Positions 34,585 to 42,494 of a stretch of 42,593 bases of DNA are shown piece by piece; within the stretch, counting starts at the first letter, position 1, and every line of letters begins with the position of its first letter. Under the pieces are notes generated by a model. It was not told the origin of the DNA and made no database searches. It was given only the letters and a program-made list of their open reading frames with translations. The DNA is from an uncultured Aquimarina sp. (GTDB lineage: Bacteria > Bacteroidota > Bacteroidia > Flavobacteriales > Flavobacteriaceae): contig CANLMN010000034.1 of NCBI GenBank assembly GCA_947492105.1, positions 1 through 42,593 of the forward strand. The letters run 5' to 3'. The translations under genes were made by a program, and so were the position numbers.

Positions 34585-35787
34585 TTATTTTTTGACAAGC
34601 TTATGTGTTGTAACTTGATTGTTGTGAGTCAGCTGTACGATATACAAGCCTTTGGGTTGCTCCTCGAGGTTGATTTGTAAGGATGAATTTTCCGTTTGGT
34701 CAAAATGTTTGTTATAGACCAACACACCATTGATGCTATATATCTGTACATTTGATGTTGCATCAGAAATTGAGTTTAAACCAATAGTGAATAAACCTTC
34801 AGTAGGATTGGGGTACAGTTTGATGTTAGTTGTTTTTAATAGATCATCTTGTGCTTCTGCTGATGGATTCAAAATTACAGAAGAATCTAATTGAGTGTTT
34901 GCTTGTTTTGCTGAAGCGGTTGTAAATAGATCTGTACCTTCACCCGTATAAAAGATTTTATTTATAGCATTCCATGGGCCAACGCCTAATGCAATTTTAA
35001 GTCTGTAATAAGTATTTGGTTCAATTTCAATTCCGAGCATTTCAGAAATTTCTTTTAGCGTATATATTGTTTTTACGATTTTATTTGAGCTTCCATTGCT
35101 GTTGCATGAACCTCCGTTTGATAGTACAGGTCTACTAAACCAGTTTTTCTTATCTTGATCTAAAGGACTCCACCACTTATTTATTTTTTGTAGTGAAAAG
35201 AAGACATCTGCACAACCACAGTAATCAATGTTTTTTAAACTAATAGTTGTATTTTCTGCTGTAGAGATTTGATGATTTTGATCAGTACTGTTATTGACTG
35301 TTATCAAATCCATGTTTGGTAGGCTTTTTTTCTTGGTATAGCCATATAAACCAAACCAAGAATAAAATTTACGGTTTTTCCCTTTTCCATCAGTTTCAAT
35401 TATAACAGCAGCAAATTCAGTGTATTTACCATCAGTATTCTCAAAGGTTACACGATATTCGTGGAACCACCCCCAACGTAATCTTTTTCTGTTGTTATTG
35501 TCTTTTCCATGAGTAACTTGTTTTAGTGTTACATAGCGTTTGCCTATATCCTCATAGATTCCATCTGGACGACGTCCTTGTAATAAAATTTCTGCTTTAA
35601 GTGTTGTTTGAGTTAGTCCAACTTCTTTTAGATGCCCTAAAACTTCGACAACAACATCAGTTTGATTGCATTTCTGCAGGCGTATCGATCCAACAATTGG
35701 ATCTTTTCTGTTGTCCCAATTGTCAGGAGCTGCAGAACATAATAGAATTGTACATAAACTTAGCGTAATAAAAAGTAATTTTTTCAT
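34585..35787 (-). CDS. T9SS-exported protein of unknown function
   Basis: A 400-residue secreted protein I cannot place in a family. The signal peptide is residues 1-19 (MKKLLFITLSLCTILLCSA). The middle (20 to about 310) is rich in beta-strand-like and aromatic segments (RLRWGWFHEYRVTF, KFYSWFGLYGYTKKK, INKWWSPLDQDKKNWFSRP) with a few cysteines (KCNQTD, YCGCADVF, GGSCNSN) that could form disulfides outside the cell. Residues about 325-400 are a T9SS type A sorting domain (LYPNPTEGLFTIGL to THKLVKK). The linker and sorting domain are strikingly similar to those of the metalloprotease encoded next to it (ILNPS linker, NVQIYSINGVLVY, QINLEEQPKGLYIVQLT). Its promoter carries the ACCC-N5-GGGT element shared with that protease and with the sensor kinase. 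Confidence 0.8.
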   Translation of the reverse strand: MKKLLFITLSLCTILLCSAAPDNWDNRKDPIVGSIRLQKCNQTDVVVEVLGHLKEVGLTQTTLKAEILLQGRRPDGIYEDIGKRYVTLKQVTHGKDNNNRKRLRWGWFHEYRVTFENTDGKYTEFAAVIIETDGKGKNRKFYSWFGLYGYTKKKSLPNMDLITVNNSTDQNHQISTAENTTISLKNIDYCGCADVFFSLQKINKWWSPLDQDKKNWFSRPVLSNGGSCNSNGSSNKIVKTIYTLKEISEMLGIEIEPNTYYRLKIALGVGPWNAINKIFYTGEGTDLFTTASAKQANTQLDSSVILNPSAEAQDDLLKTTNIKLYPNPTEGLFTIGLNSISDATSNVQIYSINGVLVYNKHFDQTENSSLQINLEEQPKGLYIVQLTHNNQVTTHKLVKK

Positions 35788-35826
35788 GATTAGTTATTGT
35801 TAAAAAATAATAAATATTTGATGCAA

Positions 35827-35871
35827 CAAACTTATTGCTGTAAGTAGAGAATCTCCCCACCCGAAAAGGGT
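35827..35871 (-). promoter_or_regulatory. Activator-type promoter: ACCC-N5-GGGT plus TAAGTTTG
   Basis: Minus-strand promoter of the gene at 34585. The inverted repeat ACCC-GAAAA-GGGT (35859-35871, plus-strand reading) is followed on the minus strand, after 24 nt, by TAAGTTTG (35834-35827), a TAnnTTTG box; a start about 40 nt before the ATG is expected. The plus-strand sequence ACAAACTTATTGC-N17-CCCACCC-N5-GGGTAGTTTTT is the same at 38746-38796, spacing included. Confidence 0.65.
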
Positions 35872-35980
35872 AGTTTTTTTGATACCACCAATAAAACTTT
35901 TGAATTGATGCTACAGGATAGAGGATTGTGATAAACTCAAAGTCTGGTAAAAGCGGTTGTTAAATTCTCTATAGATGATA

Positions 35981-36008
35981 AAAAGAGGCTGTGTTTTTGG
36001 ACAGCCTC
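35981..36008 (-). terminator. Terminator of the metalloprotease gene
   Basis: On the minus strand GAGGCTGT and ACAGCCTC form an 8-bp stem with an 8-nt loop, followed by Ts; it lies 40 nt past the stop codon of the protease gene. Confidence 0.82.
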
Positions 36009-36047
36009 TCATAATTATTTTATTTTTTTTAATGTTTGTTAGAAGAC

Positions 36048-38537
36048 TTATAGTTTTAGGATTTTATGTGTTGTAACCTTTGTGTTCGAGGTCAGTTGGA
36101 TGATGTATAGTCCTTTGAGTTGTGGTTCCAAATTGATTTGTAATTTAGGCTCTGTAATTTTCTCAAATAGTTTTTCATAAACTAATACTCCATTAATATT
36201 GTATACTTGTACATTTGTATCAGTTTCTGGAACCGTGCCTAGGCCAATAGTGAATTGTCCTTGAGTAGGGTTAGGGTATAGAGTGATAGGGTCTAAGTCT
36301 TTTTGTACGGCATCAATACTTTTGGGACTAGGGTTCAAAATAGCAGGATGAGAACTATATGAGTTATTTATATGATGATCTTTTCTATATAGCGATATGT
36401 CTGCGATCATTGACTTTGTTGGATCACAAGTTTGACTTAGGAAGATTTCATCATTTAATTTGTAATGAATCATATTACCTACACGCTCTAAACGTACTTT
36501 GTCACCTGGGTTGTATGAAGGGAAATCTCCATTAATTCTTTTTGATCTATTATAAATACGAATCTGTCCCATCGAGTTACCCGAAATGTACTCAGATATG
36601 TAGAAATTAAAATCTATAGTATTCCATTTGGCATCAGTGTTTCTGTAAGATAAGCCAAACATAGCACCCTGTCGTAATGCTCCTGTTGTGGTTTCAATCC
36701 ATCCATCTTCATTGGCCGGAATTATATTAATTGATGCAGCTCCTGCAGTCCAATTATTATTAGTAGTAGAACTTAATTTGTTTTTTTCTGATTCTGTTAC
36801 ATTGGTTTTTGAAATCCATTGTATCAGATGTTTTGGAGGGTGGGAGCAGTAGGAATTATTAAGAAAATGCCCTTTTTTGTATAAAGAGATATCTGCAATC
36901 AATTCTTTGGTCGGATCACAAGATTGACTATAAATTACATCATTGTTTAATTTGTAATTGATGGTGCTTCCAATTCGTTCTACTCTAACAAGGTCATTGG
37001 GGCTAAATTTTTGGATTTGTTTCTTTAGAGTACTTCGATTATAGATTCTAATTGATCCTCCTCCATATTCTGTGAGATAAAAATTAAAGTCTATGGTGTT
37101 CCACCTTGCATCAGTGTCTTGATAAGATAGTCCAAACATGGTTCCCGAAGTCAAAGAACCTGCAGTGGTTTCTATCCATCCATCTTCGTTGGCTGGGATA
37201 ATATTTAGAGAAGATGCTCCTGCAGTCCAGTTACTATTAGTGGTAGAGGTCAGTTTGTTTTCTTCAGATTCTGTAACGTTCGCCTTTGCAGTCCACAGAA
37301 TAGGATAATCTTGTTCTGGTTGTAGATCATTGGTCAAACAAGTACCATACGTTTGAAGAAAGTTGGACATTCTCGATATGTTATCTTGGGAGAAGTATGG
37401 AGTAGTTGATTTGAATTGAGTATCACCACACATTATAGAACCTTGTCGAGTAGTTCGATCACATCCTTGAGAATTAGGATGAATTCCACTAAGACAGTGT
37501 CCTAATTCATGCGAGAATAATACAGAGGCTGCAATTAGTTTTTCTTGAGTAACGGTATCTCCTTTAGAATCAATAGTTTTTTTGCAGACGAAATAAGACT
37601 TTGATGGGGTTTTGCAAGTAACACCAATCCCCCCAGCTACACCAGAAAAGGTCATGTTTCTTCCTGTGAATAATGCTGCGATGTCTCTCTTAATGTGTTG
37701 GTTTTTGGTTTCCCAGTGGTTGATGAAGTCATTCCTAACATCAAACGCATCATAAAATGTTTGATTTTGAACGGTTGGTATATCAAAAGGATCATTGGAT
37801 TTGTATACATTGAGATAGGTGATGATGATGTTGAGGTCAAAAGTACGATTGTAGACTTCTTCTGACATATTTATTATAGAGATAATATCAATACTTGAGT
37901 TTTCTCCATGTATATTGTAGTATTCTTCATCTGCTTCGATAGCCATTTTTAGGTAATAGGAGTTTTGAACACGTGTAGCTCCCTTTCTTGCTGTTAGGGT
38001 ATGCAGAGGATTTGAGGTATTAGGTAACTCAAAAGGTATGTCGATAGCTCCTTCCATTAATTTGCTAGAAGTGTTTTTGGAATCATAGACAACATATTTG
38101 TTCTTGTCATTATGTAAATCATGTAAGCTTAGGGGTTCAATGTAATATGTGGATTTTTCATCTCTTATAAAACCACTAATATAGTTGTCTTTTAGAGTTA
38201 ATCTGACGGCACTGTTTTTAGAACCGACAACGACCCCTTTGTAGGTAGAGATTTGAGGGTTGACAAAATTTGCCGAACCAAATAGATTGTTTTTTTCGAG
38301 TTTTATAACCCATTTTTTTGTTTTCGTTCGCAAAACAAAAGATTCCTTCTTACGAGCTAATTGGGGTATTGATTTGAGATCAAGTTCAACAACAGAATAA
38401 TCACTGTAGAGGTCTGCGAGTTTTTTATAAGAGTGATCAAAATGAGTGACATCCTTGTAGGCAATTTCTGTTTGTCCATGAGTAATTTGATTTTGAAATA
38501 GAAAAATTAAAACAAAAATTTTGATAATTTTTTTCAT
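36048..38537 (-). CDS. Secreted metzincin metalloprotease (reprolysin-like) with T9SS sorting domain
   Basis: I choose the Met at 38537 because it opens a normal signal peptide (MKKIIKIFVLIFLFQNQITH, then GQ); the frame runs 10 codons further upstream to 38567. An N-terminal propeptide-like region (to about 180) precedes a catalytic domain. Its zinc site is HELGHCLSGIH (His343, Glu344, His347, His353), with NSQGCD and a Met-turn candidate GSIMCGD downstream, as in M12B-like metzincins. The Gly usual at the eighth position of the zinc motif is Ser here, with Gly next to it. Two copies of a roughly 145-residue module follow (WTAKANVTESEENKL... and WISKTNVTESEKNKL..., each with NWTAGA, IIPANEDGWIET, MFGLSY, YKLN and QSCDPTK), then a T9SS sorting domain (LYPNPTQGQFTIGL to THKILKL). 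An extracellular protease is the secure part; the target is unknown. Confidence 0.88.
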   Translation of the reverse strand: MKKIIKIFVLIFLFQNQITHGQTEIAYKDVTHFDHSYKKLADLYSDYSVVELDLKSIPQLARKKESFVLRTKTKKWVIKLEKNNLFGSANFVNPQISTYKGVVVGSKNSAVRLTLKDNYISGFIRDEKSTYYIEPLSLHDLHNDKNKYVVYDSKNTSSKLMEGAIDIPFELPNTSNPLHTLTARKGATRVQNSYYLKMAIEADEEYYNIHGENSSIDIISIINMSEEVYNRTFDLNIIITYLNVYKSNDPFDIPTVQNQTFYDAFDVRNDFINHWETKNQHIKRDIAALFTGRNMTFSGVAGGIGVTCKTPSKSYFVCKKTIDSKGDTVTQEKLIAASVLFSHELGHCLSGIHPNSQGCDRTTRQGSIMCGDTQFKSTTPYFSQDNISRMSNFLQTYGTCLTNDLQPEQDYPILWTAKANVTESEENKLTSTTNSNWTAGASSLNIIPANEDGWIETTAGSLTSGTMFGLSYQDTDARWNTIDFNFYLTEYGGGSIRIYNRSTLKKQIQKFSPNDLVRVERIGSTINYKLNNDVIYSQSCDPTKELIADISLYKKGHFLNNSYCSHPPKHLIQWISKTNVTESEKNKLSSTTNNNWTAGAASINIIPANEDGWIETTTGALRQGAMFGLSYRNTDAKWNTIDFNFYISEYISGNSMGQIRIYNRSKRINGDFPSYNPGDKVRLERVGNMIHYKLNDEIFLSQTCDPTKSMIADISLYRKDHHINNSYSSHPAILNPSPKSIDAVQKDLDPITLYPNPTQGQFTIGLGTVPETDTNVQVYNINGVLVYEKLFEKITEPKLQINLEPQLKGLYIIQLTSNTKVTTHKILKL

Positions 38538-38744
38538 AATTGATAGTGTTTTTAGAAAAGAACTCATCTTGATTTTTTGTTATCCACCGAAAATGAGATA
38601 AAATTTGACTAGGCAAGGCATCTCTTGAAATTCATAGTAGTGCTATGGATAAGAAAAGTGACCAAATGCGGACGAATTTGATCCATTTTTTTTGGAAAAG
38701 GGAAAAATCAAAATGAGTTCAGAATTAATATATATTGGATATGA

Positions 38745-38789
38745 CAAACTTATTGCAGGATGTAAAATGTTTTCCCACCCTTTATGGGT
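38745..38789 (-). promoter_or_regulatory. Minus-strand promoter of the metalloprotease with ACCC-N5-GGGT element
   Basis: The palindrome ACCC-TTTAT-GGGT (38777-38789) is followed on the minus strand after 24 nt by TAAGTTTG (38752-38745), giving a leader of about 200 nt before the ATG at 38537. Box, spacing and flanks repeat those at 35827-35871. The same palindrome also serves the plus-strand sensor gene. Confidence 0.62.
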
Positions 38790-38820
38790 AGTTTTTCTGA
38801 CTCTGGATTGCGTAAATTTG
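38777..38820 (+). promoter_or_regulatory. Plus-strand promoter of the sensor kinase sharing the same palindrome
   Basis: From the same ACCC-TTTAT-GGGT (38777-38789), 23 nt in the other direction, lies TAAATTTG (38813-38820), a TAnnTTTG box, with the sensor ATG 18 nt after it. There is no -33 TTG at the usual place on this side, as expected of an activator-dependent promoter. The palindrome's centre would be near -44 for both divergent start sites. Confidence 0.6.
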
Positions 38821-38838
38821 TAGTTGCATCAAAACCTT

Positions 38839-41745
38839 ATGAGAAAAAGTATATGTATAGTGTCTTATTTGCGATTGGTAATCCAGCTTTTTGGATGTCT
38901 CATTGTTGTTTTTCCTATGATGCTTTCGGCCCAAATAACCTTCAAACATTATACTACTGCGGATGGGTTACCAAATGATTTTACGTTTAGATTGTATCAA
39001 GATGATCAGGGATACTTATGGATCGGTACGGATGATGGAGTGGCAAAATTTAATGGAATTGACTTTAAAATTCTTGATGTTAAGGATGGTCTGAGAAGTA
39101 ATTTTGTAGTTGATATAGAGCGCTATAACGGAGATACATTAGCGATAAGTTGCTGGAAAGGAGGGTTGCATTTTCTGAAAAATGATACGATTATCAAACC
39201 CAAAATACCAAATGATAGTCTAAGTAAGAACATGGACGTTTATATAATTGGAGACGAAATTATAGCAAAAAGTTCGTCAATGTATTATGTGTATGAAAAA
39301 AAAGACGGACTCTGCTTCAATAAAAGAACAATGGGGTTGCGTTATGTAGCTAATGATCAGTTATCCATGACGAGTGATGTAGGTGTAGGATATGTAAAGA
39401 TGGCAGAAAAAGAAGTTAGGGATTCCTTGTATTTTTATCATGGAATGGAACTAACTACGGCCAAAAAAATAACAAAAGGAATTGTACAATACCGTTCTTC
39501 ATATAAAACAACTCCTGTTTTTAATTTCTTGAGAGATAAAGTGGTACGTGATTTTGGGGCGTATCAGAAAACGCTTTTTTATGCCTTTGTTGATAATACC
39601 CGTTATATATTTAATCGGGACAGTATAATTAGTAGAGAATATTATGATTTTGATAATCAGTATGTCTATAAATACGCAGAAGCAGATATTGCAGAGGTCT
39701 TTGTAACCAGAAATTCTAAGACAGCCAATGATCATGTTTATCTGCACCACAAATATTATAATTATTGGGAAGATCTTACAGAAAGAACTCATGCCAAAAT
39801 ATTAGTCAGTGATCTTTTTTTTGATAAAAACCAGAGGCTATGGATTACTTCCAAAGCAGACGGTCTGTATCAAGTAGATTTTGATACAAATGCAGTACCC
39901 CAGCCAATAATAGAAAAAGAACATGTTCTCGATATTACTTTGCATTCTGATAATAGATTGTTTTTTGTAACGGTAAATAAGTTGTATGAGTACAATTTGG
40001 AAACGCGCAAAACCACTATGGCTATCTTGGATCATCAAGTGAAGGGATTTGGGGCAGATTTATTAGAAGGGAAAGAGATACCATTATGGTCTTTTGGGTC
40101 ATCAAGTTCTAAGCATTTTAGATTTTTGGATTATGAGGTGTTTCGATCGAAAAAAAAGTTTTTTCATAGTCAAGAGATTGCATTTCAATATGATTTTGAA
40201 TGCCTATCATACACTCCCTACAAAACAACTAAGCGTATAACTATTTGTCCAGGTACAGGGGCCGCAAATATTGTCAATGATTTGACCGTTGTAGAGGATG
40301 AGCTTTGGTTGGCAACAAATGATGGAGTGCTGATTTATGATAGGTTTACAGGTAGATGCCAAAGGAGGTTGACATGGTCACAGTCTAATGAGCCAACCGG
40401 GATTATAGAACTACAAAATGGCGGTGATGAGGGGGTCTGGTTGGTGGCAAAAGAAGGTTTGTTTCTTTTGGAGAAGAATAACAACCTAATTCGTTTTACA
40501 GAAAAGAATGGATTGCCTAGTTCCAGAATTAATGATGTGTTTTTGGATAGTCATAGGCAATTATGGATTGCTACACAAAGAGGAGTTGCATTGTACAAGG
40601 ATCAAATGATGTATACATTTGATAATAAGGATGGATTCCCTACCTCTTCTATAACTAAGGTTGTAGAAGATACGGCAAGAAATATCTTTTTGGCCGGAAA
40701 TAATGGAGTTGTTTCTGTTGCAAATAAGAAACCGTATAAACCCATGGTTGCGCCAGAAATCATCGTAGAGGAGCAAGTAGATCGTTTAACGTTGGACATC
40801 GTAGATTTTTCAGAGAAAAAGACATTTTTGGAATACCGCATCAATGCTGATGAAGATTGGAACGTGTTAGCTACAAAAAGTGTGAGATTAAGAAACTATG
40901 CAGTTGGTGATTATGAGTTTCAATTTAGAGCTAGAAATCCTCAAAGTAATTGGTCTTATTCTAGAAAAATTCTAATAACAAAAACGCAAGTATGGTACAA
41001 AAAGCTTTGGGTAACGATATTGTTTTGGATATTAAGTATAATTGGTGTCATAGTTTTCGCCTTGTCACAAATAGAAAAAGTAAAAAAAAGAAATAAGTTT
41101 TTGAGAAAGACTATTGCGCAGTCTGAAATTTTAGAAAAAGAATTAGCTACTGTAAGAGAAAATGTAGCGCAAGATTTTCATGATGAATTAGGGAATAAGC
41201 TAGCAGGAATTACAGTAATTTCCGAAATGATGATCAAGGATAGGGAATTACAAAATACAGAGGCAAAGGATATGGCCGAGCAAGTGCGTAAAGATGCTAA
41301 AGATTTGTATTTTGGGATGAAAGATTTTGTTTGGGCAATAGACTCCAAGAGCGATAATTTGCAAGAGCTTATCGTGTATTTAACAGATTTTGGAGAAGAG
41401 CTTTTTCAGAATAAGAGAATTGTTTTCAAGGTGCAAAAAGAATTGATGGGAGGGGTGGATAAATTACCGTATTATTGGAGTAAACAATTATTATTGTTGT
41501 TTAAAGAAGCAATGACAAATAGCCTTAAACATGCCAATGCTACGGAGGTGAATTTAATTTTTTGCCAAAAAGAAAATGGTTTAATGATTCAGTTTTCGGA
41601 TAATGGCAAAGGCTTTTTACAAGACCATCTTAAACGAAAGAATGGACTACTCAATATGAAAAAAAGAGCAAAGCGTATAGGAGGTAGGCTAATAGTGAGA
41701 TCTAAAAATGGTACAATAGTTCAATTCAAAGGGTTTTTGGACTGA
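38839..41745 (+). CDS. Propeller-type sensor histidine kinase (Reg_prop, Y_Y_Y, HisKA_3, HATPase)
   Basis: A large sensor of 968 residues from the ATG at 38839 (a TTG five codons upstream is possible; the -7 box at 38813 favours the ATG). A signal anchor (to about residue 31) is followed by periplasmic beta-propeller repeats of the Reg_prop type: HYTTADGLPNDFTFRLYQDD with GYLWIGTDDGVAKFNG at the start, later NGLPSSRINDVFLDSHRQLW and IATQRGVALYKD. A Y_Y_Y-like domain (about 640-715) and one transmembrane helix (WVTILFWILSIIGVIVFAL) come next. The kinase part has the dimerisation/phosphoacceptor helix DFHDELGNKLAGI with His781 and a HATPase domain (EAMTNSLKHA, DNGKGF, NGLLNMKKRAKRIGG). This is the NarX/DesK-type kinase class, which pairs with LuxR-type regulators like the one encoded next. 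The ligand is unknown. Confidence 0.9.
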   Translation: MRKSICIVSYLRLVIQLFGCLIVVFPMMLSAQITFKHYTTADGLPNDFTFRLYQDDQGYLWIGTDDGVAKFNGIDFKILDVKDGLRSNFVVDIERYNGDTLAISCWKGGLHFLKNDTIIKPKIPNDSLSKNMDVYIIGDEIIAKSSSMYYVYEKKDGLCFNKRTMGLRYVANDQLSMTSDVGVGYVKMAEKEVRDSLYFYHGMELTTAKKITKGIVQYRSSYKTTPVFNFLRDKVVRDFGAYQKTLFYAFVDNTRYIFNRDSIISREYYDFDNQYVYKYAEADIAEVFVTRNSKTANDHVYLHHKYYNYWEDLTERTHAKILVSDLFFDKNQRLWITSKADGLYQVDFDTNAVPQPIIEKEHVLDITLHSDNRLFFVTVNKLYEYNLETRKTTMAILDHQVKGFGADLLEGKEIPLWSFGSSSSKHFRFLDYEVFRSKKKFFHSQEIAFQYDFECLSYTPYKTTKRITICPGTGAANIVNDLTVVEDELWLATNDGVLIYDRFTGRCQRRLTWSQSNEPTGIIELQNGGDEGVWLVAKEGLFLLEKNNNLIRFTEKNGLPSSRINDVFLDSHRQLWIATQRGVALYKDQMMYTFDNKDGFPTSSITKVVEDTARNIFLAGNNGVVSVANKKPYKPMVAPEIIVEEQVDRLTLDIVDFSEKKTFLEYRINADEDWNVLATKSVRLRNYAVGDYEFQFRARNPQSNWSYSRKILITKTQVWYKKLWVTILFWILSIIGVIVFALSQIEKVKKRNKFLRKTIAQSEILEKELATVRENVAQDFHDELGNKLAGITVISEMMIKDRELQNTEAKDMAEQVRKDAKDLYFGMKDFVWAIDSKSDNLQELIVYLTDFGEELFQNKRIVFKVQKELMGGVDKLPYYWSKQLLLLFKEAMTNSLKHANATEVNLIFCQKENGLMIQFSDNGKGFLQDHLKRKNGLLNMKKRAKRIGGRLIVRSKNGTIVQFKGFLD

Positions 41746-41761
41746 TGTTAATGAAAATACC

Positions 41762-41806
41762 ACCCGAATCGGGTGAGAAAATAATTTGTAATATATAGAA
41801 TCTTTG
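41762..41806 (+). promoter_or_regulatory. Likely autoregulated promoter of the response regulator
   Basis: ACCC-GAATC-GGGT (41762-41774) lies between sensor and regulator genes; 24 nt further is AATCTTTG (41799-41806), one base off TAnnTTTG, and the regulator ATG is 19 nt beyond. The spacing equals that of the other elements of this kind. A distinct promoter inside what would otherwise be a two-gene operon points to separate, probably autoregulated, expression of the regulator. Confidence 0.5.
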
Positions 41807-41825
41807 TAAGATACTCAACAACTAC

Positions 41826-42449
41826 ATGGAAACAAAAAAAGTCGTATTAATTGAAGACTATGAAATCGTTTTGCAGTCTTATGTAAAAATTATTAACACC
41901 GCCAAAGACTTTGAAGTTATCGGTGCCTTTACCAATTGTGAGGATGCATTGGAGAATATTGATTTTTTGGCCCCTGATTTTGTAATGATTGATATTACAT
42001 TACCTGGTATAAGTGGTATTGAAGGCATCAAATGTATAAAAGCAAAATTACCTAAGGTGGTAATTATTGTTGTAAGTGTCCATGAAAATTCTAAGTATGT
42101 TTTTGAAGCCTTATGCGCAGGAGCTGTTGGGTATTTGACCAAAAGTAGTGGTCAGGAAAAGATACTAGGTGCCTTATATCAGGCAAAAGAAGGTGGTGCG
42201 CCCATGAGTATTAATATTGCAAGGATGGTAGTGGAGTCTTTTCAAGAAGAAAAATTTGATGAGTTGACAGAGAGAGAGAATAATGTGCTCACCTTGTTAG
42301 CAGAGGGGAAAAGTTATGCAAGTATCGGAGAAGAATTATATGTAAGTCTTAATACCATTAAGTATCACGTCCGAAATATTTATGAAAAACTTCATATTAG
42401 CTCCAAAGCTGAAGCAATTACTTTACTAAAAAATAAAAGAAGATTATAG
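41826..42449 (+). CDS. NarL/LuxR-type response regulator
   Basis: A 207-residue two-component regulator. The receiver domain (1 to about 120) has the acidic pocket LIEDYE (E10, D11), phosphoacceptor Asp56 in DFVMIDITLPG, Ser84 and Lys106 in GYLTKSSG. The DNA-binding domain (about 140-207) is a LuxR/GerE-type helix-turn-helix: LTERENNVLTLLAEGKSYAS, IGEELYVSLNTIKYHVRNIY, EKLHISSKAEAI. It lies 80 nt after the matching sensor kinase gene and is the obvious candidate for the factor that binds ACCC-N5-GGGT at 35859, 38777 and 41762; LuxR-type regulators bind short inverted repeats as dimers. That link is inference. Confidence 0.95.
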   Translation: METKKVVLIEDYEIVLQSYVKIINTAKDFEVIGAFTNCEDALENIDFLAPDFVMIDITLPGISGIEGIKCIKAKLPKVVIIVVSVHENSKYVFEALCAGAVGYLTKSSGQEKILGALYQAKEGGAPMSINIARMVVESFQEEKFDELTERENNVLTLLAEGKSYASIGEELYVSLNTIKYHVRNIYEKLHISSKAEAITLLKNKRRL

Positions 42450-42473
42450 GTGGAGTTAAAGAAAAAGGTGTCA

Positions 42474-42494
42474 TTAGGATTTTTTTTATCCTAA
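42474..42494 (+). terminator. Possible terminator after the response regulator
   Basis: TTAGGAT (42474-42480) and ATCCTAA (42488-42494) form a 7-bp hairpin whose loop is seven Ts. The T run is in the loop rather than after the stem, so the role is uncertain. From 42495 to the window end I see no gene. Confidence 0.35.

Noticed and set aside
38538-38567. Longer start (Met at 38567) for the metalloprotease
   Set aside because: The ten extra residues would precede and spoil an otherwise normal signal peptide beginning at the Met at 38537.
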